Shown piece after piece: positions 42,158 to 50,463 of a DNA stretch of 64,000 bases. Position 1 is the first letter of the stretch. Every line of letters begins with the position of its first letter. Location of the stretch: contig JACZJC010000074.1 of NCBI GenBank assembly GCA_014860745.1, positions 124,001 through 188,000 of the forward strand, in the 5' to 3' direction. The notes under the pieces were generated by a model. The model worked only from the letters and a program-made list of their open reading frames with translations. It was not told the origin of the DNA and searched no databases. Both the position numbers and the translations under genes were made by a program. This DNA is from Anaerolineales bacterium. Its GTDB lineage: Bacteria; Chloroflexota; Anaerolineae; Anaerolineales; Villigracilaceae.

Positions 42158-43534
42158 TCACCCCGCCAGCAATTCATCCACCGCGTTTGCCAGTTCCCGC
42201 AAGTTGCTTACTTTCAATACATTGCTGCATAGCGGCGCGTACCTGGGCATGTCACTGTCGTCGTGCCACATGGTTTCGGGTTCAGGGTTCAGCCAGATGG
42301 TGCGAGTGGCGCGGCGGGACATGTGCGAGAAAATGTCGAGGCGCGGGTCGTTGTAATTATTGCGCCCATCCCCGACGAGGATAAGCGTCGTTCCGCTGTT
42401 GAGCGTGTCCATATACTCGCTGTTGAAATCATTTAACGCCCAGCCGAGGTCAGTGTTGTAATGTCCGCTGGGCATGCGCCACAAAACGGACTGGATCGCC
42501 TCATCCGCATTCGTACCGCTGAAATCCTCTGAAATCGATTCAAGATGGTCAATGAAGGCAAAGGCATGCGTCTTGCGGACTTGCCCCTGCAAGGCAAAGA
42601 GAAAGCTCAGCATCAATTCCGAGCAAAAGCGCATGGACGTGCTCACATCACAGATCACCACGATCTTCGGTTTGTGGACTTTATCGCGGTGTTTGATCTC
42701 CATCGGCACGCCGTGATATTTCAAATTCGCGCGGATGGTCGCCTTGGGGTCCATCTGCCCGCTTTTCATGCGTTTTTGCCGCAGGGCGATCCGAGTCCGC
42801 AAGGCGGCGGCGAGTCGCTTCACTTCGCGCTGTAAAAGTTTTTTATCTTCATCAGATAACGCATGGAACGGACGGTTCATTAAATTATCGATATTTTCGC
42901 CGCGCGGTTTCTCACTCAGATTCTCGGCAATGCGCTCGCCCGCAAATTGATCGATCTGCTCCTGCATGCCCCGCATGTTCTGTTGGATCATATTTCGGAT
43001 CTGCTCGACGCGCTCGCGGCTCATGCCCATCTGCGCGAGTTGTTCCATCAACTCCTTCAATGCCTTCTGCACTTCGGGGAACGCCATCGCGCGCATCATG
43101 CGCTGCGCCATCCAGTTTTGATAATTGAGATTGTCGGCCTGATTCAACCCGACCAACTGACCCAGCGCCTCCAGCTCCGCACGGGACAACTGCTCGCCGT
43201 TCATCAGCCTTTCCATCCGCTGACGGAGATTCTCCGCAAACTGCTTCAATGCCTCGGCCAGCATTTGGATTTCTTCCGGCGTCAGATCATCCATCGGATT
43301 TCCGCCCATCATCGGCGGAGTCCCAGAGCCGAAGAACAGCGGAAATAACTTGTCGAAAGTGAGAAGGTCTTTTACATCCTTGATAAGCGTTGCCCGCAGC
43401 GACAGCCGAAACGACTCACGATCCTGAATCCCCATTAAATCCACAGCGGAAAACGCCTCCGCGCTTTCTGCTAAAGACACGCGCACCCCGCTCGCGCGCA
43501 ACGCTGCAATTAACTGTAAGATACGGGATTCCAT
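42158..43534 (-). CDS. VWA-domain protein (CoxE-like)
   Basis: 458 residues. The N-terminal 280 are mostly helical and Met/Gln/Arg-rich. The C-terminal 160 form a von Willebrand A domain with the MIDAS motif D-V-S-T-S (near residue 300) and G-D-G-R-N-N later. CoxE-like VWA proteins work with MoxR ATPases to insert metals or remodel protein complexes. A MoxR gene lies directly upstream in the same direction, separated only by a palindromic element, so they should form a pair. No obvious client gene is adjacent. Confidence 0.88.
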   Translation of the reverse strand: MESRILQLIAALRASGVRVSLAESAEAFSAVDLMGIQDRESFRLSLRATLIKDVKDLLTFDKLFPLFFGSGTPPMMGGNPMDDLTPEEIQMLAEALKQFAENLRQRMERLMNGEQLSRAELEALGQLVGLNQADNLNYQNWMAQRMMRAMAFPEVQKALKELMEQLAQMGMSRERVEQIRNMIQQNMRGMQEQIDQFAGERIAENLSEKPRGENIDNLMNRPFHALSDEDKKLLQREVKRLAAALRTRIALRQKRMKSGQMDPKATIRANLKYHGVPMEIKHRDKVHKPKIVVICDVSTSMRFCSELMLSFLFALQGQVRKTHAFAFIDHLESISEDFSGTNADEAIQSVLWRMPSGHYNTDLGWALNDFNSEYMDTLNSGTTLILVGDGRNNYNDPRLDIFSHMSRRATRTIWLNPEPETMWHDDSDMPRYAPLCSNVLKVSNLRELANAVDELLAG

Positions 43535-43547
43535 GATTTGTATTCCT

Positions 43548-43613
43548 GTAGGGACAGGGCTCGCCCCTGTCCCTTTTGCATATACGAGGGCGACCGTGAA
43601 GGTCCGCCCCTAC
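43548..43613. repeat. Palindromic element, GTAGGG...CCCTAC family, intergenic copy
   Basis: 66 bases: left hairpin GTAGGGACAGGGCTC/GCCCCTGTCCC, a short AT spacer, right block GGGCGACCGTGAAGGTCCGCCCCTAC. It fills the gap between the MoxR and VWA genes. It is nearly the same as the in-gene copy at 41488-41543, and its left half matches the piece in glpK at 6187. Confidence 0.85.
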
Positions 43614-43616
43614 GAA

Positions 43617-44579
43617 TCAATTCCCTGAAAACTTTCCAAAATCATCCGCAGGCGGACGTTGCTTCGGTTGCGGCGGACTCGTCAACTGCCGCTTCGCCTT
43701 TTGCAAATCCGCTTCGTGCTTCAATAAGACCGACAGCGTATCCTCCAACACATCCTTGTCCAAATTGGACGCATTCAACGCCACCAGCGCGTTTGCCCAA
43801 TCCAGCGTCTCGCTGATGGATGGGGATTTTCTCATATCCGCTTTGCGAAGTTTCTGCACGAATTCCACGGCTTGCTGTGCCAGCTTGGGATTCAAGTCTG
43901 GCACTTTCAAATGCACCACCGCCAGCTCTTCCTGCAAAGTGGGGTAATCGATGAAGAGATATAAACAACGCCGCTTCAGGGCTTCGGAAAGTTCGCGCGT
44001 GTTGTTGGAGGTCAGCACCACGAAAGGTTTGTGTTTTGCCGCCAGCGTTCCCAACTCCGGCACAGAAACTTGAAAATCGCTCAACACTTCCAGTAGAAAG
44101 GCTTCAAATTCGGCATCGGCTCGGTCGATTTCGTCGATCAATAAAACCGTTGGATTTTCGCTCAGAATGGCCTTCAACAGCGGACGTTGTAACAAAAAAC
44201 GGTTCGAGAAAAAAACATCTTCCTCCTTTGCCAGTTTGTCCGCCGCTTCGGCAAGCGATTCCGCTTTGCCAAGGGTGTCGTTCAGCTTGTCGCGCAGTAG
44301 TTGCGTGTACAGCAACTGCTTCGAATACTCCCACTCATACAACGCCTTGGATTCGTCCAATCCTTCATAGCATTGCAGGCGGATCAACTCGCGCCCAGTT
44401 GCAGATGCTATCGCTTTGGCCAATTCCGTTTTGCCCACTCCGGCCGGCCCTTCGGCAAGAAGCGGCTTGCCCAACTTCTGCGCGAGATACACGATCGTCG
44501 CGATCTCATCCGATGCGATGTATCTCTGTTTATTCAATTCAGATTTTACGGTTTTTGTTGAGTCGAAAAGTGTTGTCAT
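43617..44579 (-). CDS. MoxR-family AAA+ ATPase
   Basis: 320 residues. Walker A G-P-A-G-V-G-K-T near residue 45, Walker B L-L-I-D-E-I-D-R-A-D, sensor 1 L-T-S-N-N-T-R-E and the R-R-C arginine stretch fit MoxR/CoxD chaperone ATPases. The final 30 residues are Pro/Lys-rich. I place the start at 44579, where ATGA overlaps the stop of the upstream gene, giving coupling. It is followed by the VWA gene, its usual partner. Confidence 0.9.
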   Translation of the reverse strand: MTTLFDSTKTVKSELNKQRYIASDEIATIVYLAQKLGKPLLAEGPAGVGKTELAKAIASATGRELIRLQCYEGLDESKALYEWEYSKQLLYTQLLRDKLNDTLGKAESLAEAADKLAKEEDVFFSNRFLLQRPLLKAILSENPTVLLIDEIDRADAEFEAFLLEVLSDFQVSVPELGTLAAKHKPFVVLTSNNTRELSEALKRRCLYLFIDYPTLQEELAVVHLKVPDLNPKLAQQAVEFVQKLRKADMRKSPSISETLDWANALVALNASNLDKDVLEDTLSVLLKHEADLQKAKRQLTSPPQPKQRPPADDFGKFSGN

Positions 44580-44887
44580 TGGGTATCCCATAACTTCTTA
44601 AGTGGATCGATTTGTTCCCAGCCTTTGTTCTTTTCCACGTGTTGGACCTGCAGATCGGTGAAATGGGCGTCCAGCACGGCGGCGCGTTCCTGGGCCAGCG
44701 GCGGGACGCAATAATCCTCTTCTTCCCAAATTGCCACGCCGTCCGATTGCCAGCGCGCGTTATCCAGTCCGTTTTGAAGCGCCTGCCCGAACGGACGCAT
44801 CGCGCGGATCTCCCCTGAATCCAGCCATTCGCGCAAACGGTTCATCTTTGATGCAATCGGCCTGGCTGTGACGAGATAGTATGCCAT
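44576..44887 (-). CDS. Small conserved-looking protein, function unknown
   Basis: 103 residues, no signal peptide or membrane helix. It begins M-A-Y-Y-L-V-T-A-R-P, then a basic helix, a W-E-E-E-D-Y-C segment mid-protein and a Lys/Trp-rich end. The first strand and size loosely recall YciI-like or other ferredoxin-fold dimers, but I cannot assign a family. GGAGG lies upstream of the ATG, and its stop overlaps the MoxR start (ATGA), which supports a real gene cotranscribed with the MoxR-VWA pair. Confidence 0.75.
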   Translation of the reverse strand: MAYYLVTARPIASKMNRLREWLDSGEIRAMRPFGQALQNGLDNARWQSDGVAIWEEEDYCVPPLAQERAAVLDAHFTDLQVQHVEKNKGWEQIDPLKKLWDTQ

Positions 44888-44905
44888 CTCTGCCTCCTTC
44901 GTGAA

Positions 44906-46084
44906 TTAGACCTTTAAACCAATTGTTCGATATACATTCAGATTCGCTTCCAATTCTTTTTGAAGAGTGAATCGATTCAAAATGGATTCTCTCGCAGATT
45001 TACCAAGTGCGCGCCGTTTCTCATTATTATCTAACAATCCCAGGATTTTTTCGGCGAGTGAATTTTCATCTTTGACGTTGACGAGCAAGCCGTTCTTTCC
45101 ATCTTCAAGCACATCGAGCACACCGCCAACCGGTGTGACAATGACGGGTATTTCGCAGGCCATTGCTTCGAGCAGGGCGTTCGGCATTCCGTCGCGCAGG
45201 GATGGGTGAACGAAAACATCCATCAACGAATAGTACGCGGGAAGATCGTTGTGGGGGATAGGACCTGTGACGATGATTTTGGAATTTGGATGTTCGCTTC
45301 TAAACTCGTCGAAAACTGCTCGGTCGTCCCCGGGCCGAATCTCCCCGACGATGAAAAGGGTGGTGGGGCGAATTTTATTAACCTGCGCGTAGCCAAGCAG
45401 GAGAGTTGTCAGCCCTTTTTTCTCGCGCAGTTCACCCACAAAACCAACCACGGTGCTTCTTTCTTTTTTCGCTTTTTCACTTTCCAACCCAATCATCTCG
45501 GCCAATACTTCATTCCTTTCCAGTGGCGTGAAGCGATCGGTGTCAATGCCATTCGGAATCAGATGTATCTCGCGGTTTATAAATGCTTTTGCTTTTTTCG
45601 CCAGCTCGCTTGCATTGGTTGTCACTGCACCGGCGTTTTGCAGGGCATACATCACGTGCGAAAATTTTAGCGGGTCGAATGCGGCGCGTTCGATATCATT
45701 GCCGCGGATGGAGACAACGCTTGGGATGTTCAAATATTTCCCTGCGTATGCGCCGACGAATCCCGCCATTGGAAGAAAATAGGCATGGATCAAATCAAAA
45801 GGTTCGCGTTTGTGTTCCTCCACGATGAGTTCGAACCAATCCACGAGCGTATCGTCCATGCGTTTATGCGCGCCGAAACGCGTGACAAGAACTTTGCCGG
45901 AGCGGAGAGTCTGTTTGTTGGCGGCTGGCAGGCTGAAGTCTGCCCTGAGCGAGGCCGAAGGGCTTGGAGCAAAGACGCGGACATCATGTCCAATAGTTGC
46001 AAGCGATTCCCCCAATCGTCCTGTGGAGATTGCGAGACCGCCGATGTCTGGTGTATACTTTTCGCTCAATAAAGCAATTTTCAT
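44906..46084 (-). CDS. Family 4 glycosyltransferase
   Basis: About 392 residues, GT-B fold. The N-terminal L-L-S-E-K-Y-T-P-D-I-G-G and the C-terminal donor-site motif D-G-M-P-N-A-L-L-E-A-M-A are classic for GT4 enzymes that add sugars from nucleotide-sugar donors to lipid or glycan acceptors. No membrane helices, so it works at the inner membrane face. A palindromic-core insert (45941-45963) encodes part of an Ala/Ser/Leu-rich loop near residues 41-48. The ATG at 46084 lies only 11 bases from the divergent start at 46096, and no ribosome site is visible for it. Confidence 0.88.
   Translation of the reverse strand: MKIALLSEKYTPDIGGLAISTGRLGESLATIGHDVRVFAPSPSASLRADFSLPAANKQTLRSGKVLVTRFGAHKRMDDTLVDWFELIVEEHKREPFDLIHAYFLPMAGFVGAYAGKYLNIPSVVSIRGNDIERAAFDPLKFSHVMYALQNAGAVTTNASELAKKAKAFINREIHLIPNGIDTDRFTPLERNEVLAEMIGLESEKAKKERSTVVGFVGELREKKGLTTLLLGYAQVNKIRPTTLFIVGEIRPGDDRAVFDEFRSEHPNSKIIVTGPIPHNDLPAYYSLMDVFVHPSLRDGMPNALLEAMACEIPVIVTPVGGVLDVLEDGKNGLLVNVKDENSLAEKILGLLDNNEKRRALGKSARESILNRFTLQKELEANLNVYRTIGLKV
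45941..45963. repeat. CCCTGAGCG...GAAGGGC core repeat inside the glycosyltransferase gene
   Basis: TGCCCTGAGCGAGGCCGAAG plus GGC, a close match to the core at 3812 (three changes in 22 bases). Read in frame it falls in a surface loop between the first strands of the enzyme. Confidence 0.55.
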
Positions 46085-46095
46085 GAGGTGGCTCA

Positions 46096-46383
46096 ATGGC
46101 AGAAAAATGTGAAATGATTATTGGTTATCTGGTCCCGCATCAATGCGAGAATCCTGCGCTTGGCAAATGTGTAAAATGCGGGCGAGGTTTTTGCGATGAA
46201 CATACCAATGCAACCCGGCAGGGCCGTGTATGTCTTGCCTGCCAGCAGGGACTTGAGATGCCGGTCGCTTTACCGATTGCTGCTGCTTTGTTCACGCCCG
46301 CTGACCTGGATACCTTTGGCCGCACCAGCCGCTTCAATGACGACGCCGATGACGGCGGCGATCTGTTTTCCGATTTGAGTTAG
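46096..46383 (+). CDS. Small zinc-binding (B-box-like) protein
   Basis: 95 residues. Cys and His are spaced like a B-box-type zinc finger: H-Q-C, then G-K-C-V-K-C, F-C-D-E-H and V-C-L-A-C, enough for two zinc sites in the first 55 residues. The rest is an acidic, low-complexity tail. GAGGTGG lies four bases before the ATG. It is divergent from the glycosyltransferase, with 11 bases between start codons, and its stop overlaps by four bases the stop of the convergent radical SAM gene. Similar small proteins are common in Chloroflexi and usually unassigned. Confidence 0.7.
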   Translation: MAEKCEMIIGYLVPHQCENPALGKCVKCGRGFCDEHTNATRQGRVCLACQQGLEMPVALPIAAALFTPADLDTFGRTSRFNDDADDGGDLFSDLS

Positions 46384-47540
46384 TACGGCCCGATGGCTTC
46401 CCAAATCTCTTTATTCTGTCCGATAAAATCATCGCACCGCCTGCATGGAGCCAATGCGGGCGGATGCATTTTTAATCGTATGTTGCGATAAACTGCCCCC
46501 TCCCAAATTTCTTTGAAAGATTGTTGATGGATATTGCCAATGGGTGGAATTTTTTCGCGGGTCATGCAGCACACATACACATTGCCATTGAAATCGATGA
46601 GGCTGTGAGTCCAGGGAGCATAACAGGGATGCCTGTCATAATAGCCGAAGGCGTATCTGCCCGCGCGTCCCAAGCGGACCTCGGACTCGCTCCTGCCGAA
46701 TGGATATGCGTCTTCATCTGATACGATCAAACCCAGGGCCAGTGCGCGTTCCGCAATCCTTGGGCCGATCTCTTCATTGAATAAAGCAATGTCCTTCTTT
46801 CGCATGGACAGGATCTCGCCGCAATGGTCGTCCACTGGTATTAGGTTGATGCCGTCCGCGCCGAGTTCGTGAGCCAGGTCCGGGAGAGTTTCCAGCGTTT
46901 GGTAATTCGTGCGGCTGACCACCGTGTTGATGCGGATGTTCAACTTGCCTTTGTGTTTGTAGCGGCGGAAGAGTTCCACGGCTTTGACCGTGGCTTTGAA
47001 GGAACCCTCCACACCTCGGATTTTCTCGTGCATCTTGCGGATGGGGGAGTCGATGGAAATATTCACTCCGCGTAATCCGCACTCGATGAGCTGTTTGGCT
47101 TTCTCTTTTGTGACAAGCGTGCCGTTCGTCGTCATGGTGACTTTGATGCCGAGCGATGAAGCCAATTGCACAAAATCAGGGATGTGTGGACGGAGCATCG
47201 GCTCGCCGCCTGAGATGTGGATCTTCTTTGTCCCCAACTCCCCAAGTTCGCTGATGACTTCCATGAACCGATTCGCTGGAACGGGCGGCTCGCGTGTCTC
47301 ACGCCAGTGATTACACATCTCGCATTTCAAGTTGCAGCCGTAAAACACCTTGAACTTAACGTAGAGTGGCTTGAAAGGGCGCGCGTTTAGAACCGCGTTG
47401 AGCAATTCGTCCCTGTTCTTTTCGAGCTCGGAGTTATACATCCATCGCTTGTCCAAATTATCGATAAAATTTCGGTTGTATTTATAATGACTGCGGATCA
47501 AATAAATTCTGTCGCAGATGTGAATCCCTGCAAAAATCAT
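46380..47540 (-). CDS. Radical SAM/SPASM protein
   Basis: 386 residues. The radical SAM cluster motif is C-N-L-K-C-E-M-C near residue 80, with G-G-E-P for SAM binding and I-S-I-D later in the barrel. A C-terminal SPASM-type region has Cys in H-P-C-Y-A-P-W, V-Y-V-C-C-M and C-R-R-C-D-D. Such proteins modify peptides, or sugars and heads of cofactors; no precursor peptide gene is visible nearby. The first 50 residues look family-unlike, and a shorter start at an internal Met (near 47441) is possible. Confidence 0.85.
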   Translation of the reverse strand: MIFAGIHICDRIYLIRSHYKYNRNFIDNLDKRWMYNSELEKNRDELLNAVLNARPFKPLYVKFKVFYGCNLKCEMCNHWRETREPPVPANRFMEVISELGELGTKKIHISGGEPMLRPHIPDFVQLASSLGIKVTMTTNGTLVTKEKAKQLIECGLRGVNISIDSPIRKMHEKIRGVEGSFKATVKAVELFRRYKHKGKLNIRINTVVSRTNYQTLETLPDLAHELGADGINLIPVDDHCGEILSMRKKDIALFNEEIGPRIAERALALGLIVSDEDAYPFGRSESEVRLGRAGRYAFGYYDRHPCYAPWTHSLIDFNGNVYVCCMTREKIPPIGNIHQQSFKEIWEGAVYRNIRLKMHPPALAPCRRCDDFIGQNKEIWEAIGPY

Positions 47541-47657
47541 GTGCTATGATTGTGGGACTGGAGTGAGAGTGCCAGGAAATCCGAAACGAAAAAGTACAAA
47601 GTAATTTTATCACTCCGTTCCCTTTTACCCCTTTCTAAATTTGCCTGATATTTTTCC

Positions 47658-48554
47658 ATGCGCCTCAAAGCCGATATTACCCTTTTTATTATCTCCATTA
47701 TCTGGGGATCCGCCTTTGTCGCCCAGCGTGTCGCCGGGCAGGTCGGGAGCGTTTATATCTTCAACGGAGTCCGCTATTTGCTGGCGGCTCTGGTTGTCCT
47801 TCCGTTCGCATTCCGCTCGTTCAAAAACGCGAATTCAAAACTGTCCAATGGACAAATCAAATGGATGGCTGTAGCGGGTGTTTTTCTATTCATCGCGAGC
47901 GCCTTCCAGCAAGCGGGAATGGTATATACCACGGCAGGGAATGCGGGCTTCATTACCAGTCTCTACGTGGTGCTGATTCCGATCATTTTGTTTACCTTCT
48001 GGGGTGAGAGGTCTCATCGGTTGTTCATAATCGCAGTTGTCCTGGCGTTGGTGGGAGCTTTTCTTCTCTCCACGGGCGGGGAATTTTCTCTCCATCTCGG
48101 TGATTCTTTGGAATTGATTGGCGCGTTCTTTTGGGCAGCGCATGTGATCGTGCTTGGCAAGTTCGCCTCCAAATTTGAATCCATGTCCTTTTCGGTTGGG
48201 CAGTTGGCGGTCTGTGGGGCGCTTAATCTTGGTATCGGGATTTTTGTTGAGCCAATGCCGTTGTTCAACTCAAACCTGCTTTTTGCCATCGCCTACACGG
48301 CATTTCTGTCGTTGGGCTTGTGTTACACCCTGCAGATTTGGGCGCAGAGGCATACGCCTCCCGCCGACGCGGCCCTCATCCTCAGCCTCGAATCGGTGTT
48401 TGCTGTTGTTTCAGGTTGGCTGTTATTGGATGAGAGGCTCGCTCCCATTCAAATTTTTGGCGCGTTCCTAATCTTTGCAGCCGTTGTCCTCTCGCAGTTT
48501 AAGGAATGGACATCAGGTACAATAGACCGCGACCATCTGGTTGAGGGGCGATAG
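47658..48554 (+). CDS. EamA/DMT-family transporter
   Basis: 298 residues with ten predicted membrane helices in two EamA repeats. W-G-S-A-F-V-A near the N-terminus and P-P-A-D-A-A-L-I-L-S-L-E-S-V-F in the second repeat are family signatures. DMT proteins export amino acids, metabolites or drugs. No ribosome site is obvious. It precedes an acetyltransferase gene by 33 bases, perhaps cotranscribed. Confidence 0.9.
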   Translation: MRLKADITLFIISIIWGSAFVAQRVAGQVGSVYIFNGVRYLLAALVVLPFAFRSFKNANSKLSNGQIKWMAVAGVFLFIASAFQQAGMVYTTAGNAGFITSLYVVLIPIILFTFWGERSHRLFIIAVVLALVGAFLLSTGGEFSLHLGDSLELIGAFFWAAHVIVLGKFASKFESMSFSVGQLAVCGALNLGIGIFVEPMPLFNSNLLFAIAYTAFLSLGLCYTLQIWAQRHTPPADAALILSLESVFAVVSGWLLLDERLAPIQIFGAFLIFAAVVLSQFKEWTSGTIDRDHLVEGR

Positions 48555-48587
48555 CCTTCAACCATCAATCTGCCAACAAGCAACCTC

Positions 48588-49163
48588 ATGAATCCCGACG
48601 AACTCGACCTGTCCTTCCATCCGCTTACACAAAAACTCTGGCGGGATTTCGAATTGCTTTTCGGCGATAATGGCGCCTGCGGGGGTTGCTGGTGCATGTT
48701 TTGGAAGTTGCGCGGAAAAGCCTTCAGCGAAAATACAGGTGATGCGAACCGGCAAACGCAAAAGTCGATTGTGGATGCGAAAACCGTGCCGGGCTTGCTG
48801 GCTTATTCCGAAGGGTATCCCGTAGGATGGATCGCGATCGAACCGCGCAGCGCCTATCCCAAGCTTGCTCATTCGCGGGTTCTCCTCCCGGTGGACGATC
48901 AGGAGGTCTGGTCGGTCACCTGCTTTTTCATTGAAAAGCATCACCGCCGCAAAGGAATTGCGGTTGAATTGCTAAAAGCGGCCGTCAGGCATGTCAAAAA
49001 ATGCGGCGGTAAAATTGTGGAAGGTTACCCTGTGGATTCGAATACTATCCAGCCCGACCCTTTTGTCTTCACTGGCACGGCCGCAACCTTTATCAAAGCG
49101 GGCTTCAAGGAAGTCGCGCACAATTCGCCCACCCGCCCCATTTTTCGATTCGTAATCGTATAA
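48588..49163 (+). CDS. GNAT-family N-acetyltransferase
   Basis: 191 residues. Acetyl-CoA motif A is R-R-K-G-I-A-V-E-L-L, with V-T-C-F-F-I before it. An unusual N-terminal C-G-G-C-W-C-M-F-W cluster marks a known GNAT subgroup of unknown substrate. Its stop codon directly precedes the start of the next gene (no bases between), so the two are coupled. Confidence 0.88.
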   Translation: MNPDELDLSFHPLTQKLWRDFELLFGDNGACGGCWCMFWKLRGKAFSENTGDANRQTQKSIVDAKTVPGLLAYSEGYPVGWIAIEPRSAYPKLAHSRVLLPVDDQEVWSVTCFFIEKHHRRKGIAVELLKAAVRHVKKCGGKIVEGYPVDSNTIQPDPFVFTGTAATFIKAGFKEVAHNSPTRPIFRFVIV

Positions 49164-50444
49164 ATGACATTTCAACCTCCTTCAAAATCCCTCACCCCTC
49201 GTGATTATCAATTCATTACGCTGGTCGCAATCCTGTTTTTGATCGTTTCCGCCGCGCTCGTTTCCGCGAATCTTACTCTTAAGCATGGCGGCGGTGATTT
49301 TTACGTTCACTGGGTTGCAAGCCGTGGATTTATCTTTGAGAAGACCGACCCCTATAGCGGGCAAATTCCCGCCCGCGTGCAGGAATTGGTTTATGGGGAT
49401 GCGGCGAAGCCGGGCAACGAACCATATATTTTGGATACGCCTTTCCATCTTTTGCTTCTCTATTTTCCATTCTCGCTTCTTTCCGACCCCCAGCTTGCCC
49501 GGGCGATCTATACCTTAATCCTCGAACTGGCATTGTTCGCGCTTGCCCTGCTAAGCCTGCGCCTAACCGATTGGGAAGTTCCGCGGTATTTTTGGATATT
49601 ATTCCTTCTTTATTGTGTTTTCAATTTTTACACCTTCCAGGCCATCCTGTCGGCCAGTCCCGTTATATTGCTTGGTCTTGCCTACGCAGGGATTTTGCTT
49701 GCGCTAAAAAATGACCAGGACGAACTTGCGGGCGCATTGACGGCGGTCTCTTTATATTATTGGGAGGTTGGCGGGCTGTTTTTATTACTCATTTCCTGGC
49801 GCGCCTACCGCGAGGGGCGCGGAAGATTCTTTGCGGGGTTGGGCATGCTTACGATAGTGCTCGCGGCGATCTCATTTCTTTTATATCCGAACTGGATCAT
49901 TCCCTATCTTCGGGCTGGTATGAATAACCTGCGTGCAGACTTTGGATTTTCCACGCATGAGGTCTTTCGATATTTTTTTTCGGCGCAGAGCAATCTTATT
50001 GCCTGGATCTTCATCGGCAGCCTGGTCATTGCCCTCGGCTATGAATGGAGCACTGCTCTCACTGCTGACTCGCGGAAGTTTTATTGGACAGCCTGTCTTT
50101 CGTTGGCGGCTTCTCCTCTGCTTGGATTCCGCACAGAGATGGAACACCTTGCTATTCTAGTCATTCCGCTTGCCTTCATCTTTTCCATCGTCCAGGACCG
50201 ATGGCAGCGGATTGGAAATGGACTCGCCATCATGATTCTACTGGTTGGATTTTTTGCGCCATGGGCGGTCTTTTTCCTTGGCCTGCCCCGCCTGGGCCGT
50301 ACGGCTGAAGAAATTCTATTTCTCTTCCTCCCTCTTTTTACTGTCCTTGGCTTATACTGGATTCGCTGGTGGGCAATCCGCCCGCCGCGCGTTTGGGCAG
50401 ATTTGGCGAATCGCCGTTCCCAAATTCCAAATCGCAACTCATAA
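49164..50444 (+). CDS. Polytopic glycosyltransferase-like membrane protein (GT87/DUF2029 type)
   Basis: 426 residues with about ten membrane helices. The first outside loop has G-G-D-F-Y-V-H-W and a D-P-Y-S-G segment, like the acidic site of GT87/DUF2029 and GT39 enzymes that use polyprenyl-phosphate sugars. It starts right after the acetyltransferase stop. Two more large membrane proteins of similar type follow, so the trio may assemble or decorate a surface glycan. Function by family resemblance only. Confidence 0.7.
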   Translation: MTFQPPSKSLTPRDYQFITLVAILFLIVSAALVSANLTLKHGGGDFYVHWVASRGFIFEKTDPYSGQIPARVQELVYGDAAKPGNEPYILDTPFHLLLLYFPFSLLSDPQLARAIYTLILELALFALALLSLRLTDWEVPRYFWILFLLYCVFNFYTFQAILSASPVILLGLAYAGILLALKNDQDELAGALTAVSLYYWEVGGLFLLLISWRAYREGRGRFFAGLGMLTIVLAAISFLLYPNWIIPYLRAGMNNLRADFGFSTHEVFRYFFSAQSNLIAWIFIGSLVIALGYEWSTALTADSRKFYWTACLSLAASPLLGFRTEMEHLAILVIPLAFIFSIVQDRWQRIGNGLAIMILLVGFFAPWAVFFLGLPRLGRTAEEILFLFLPLFTVLGLYWIRWWAIRPPRVWADLANRRSQIPNRNS

Positions 50445-50463
50445 TCAAAAACTTTTAACTCAT

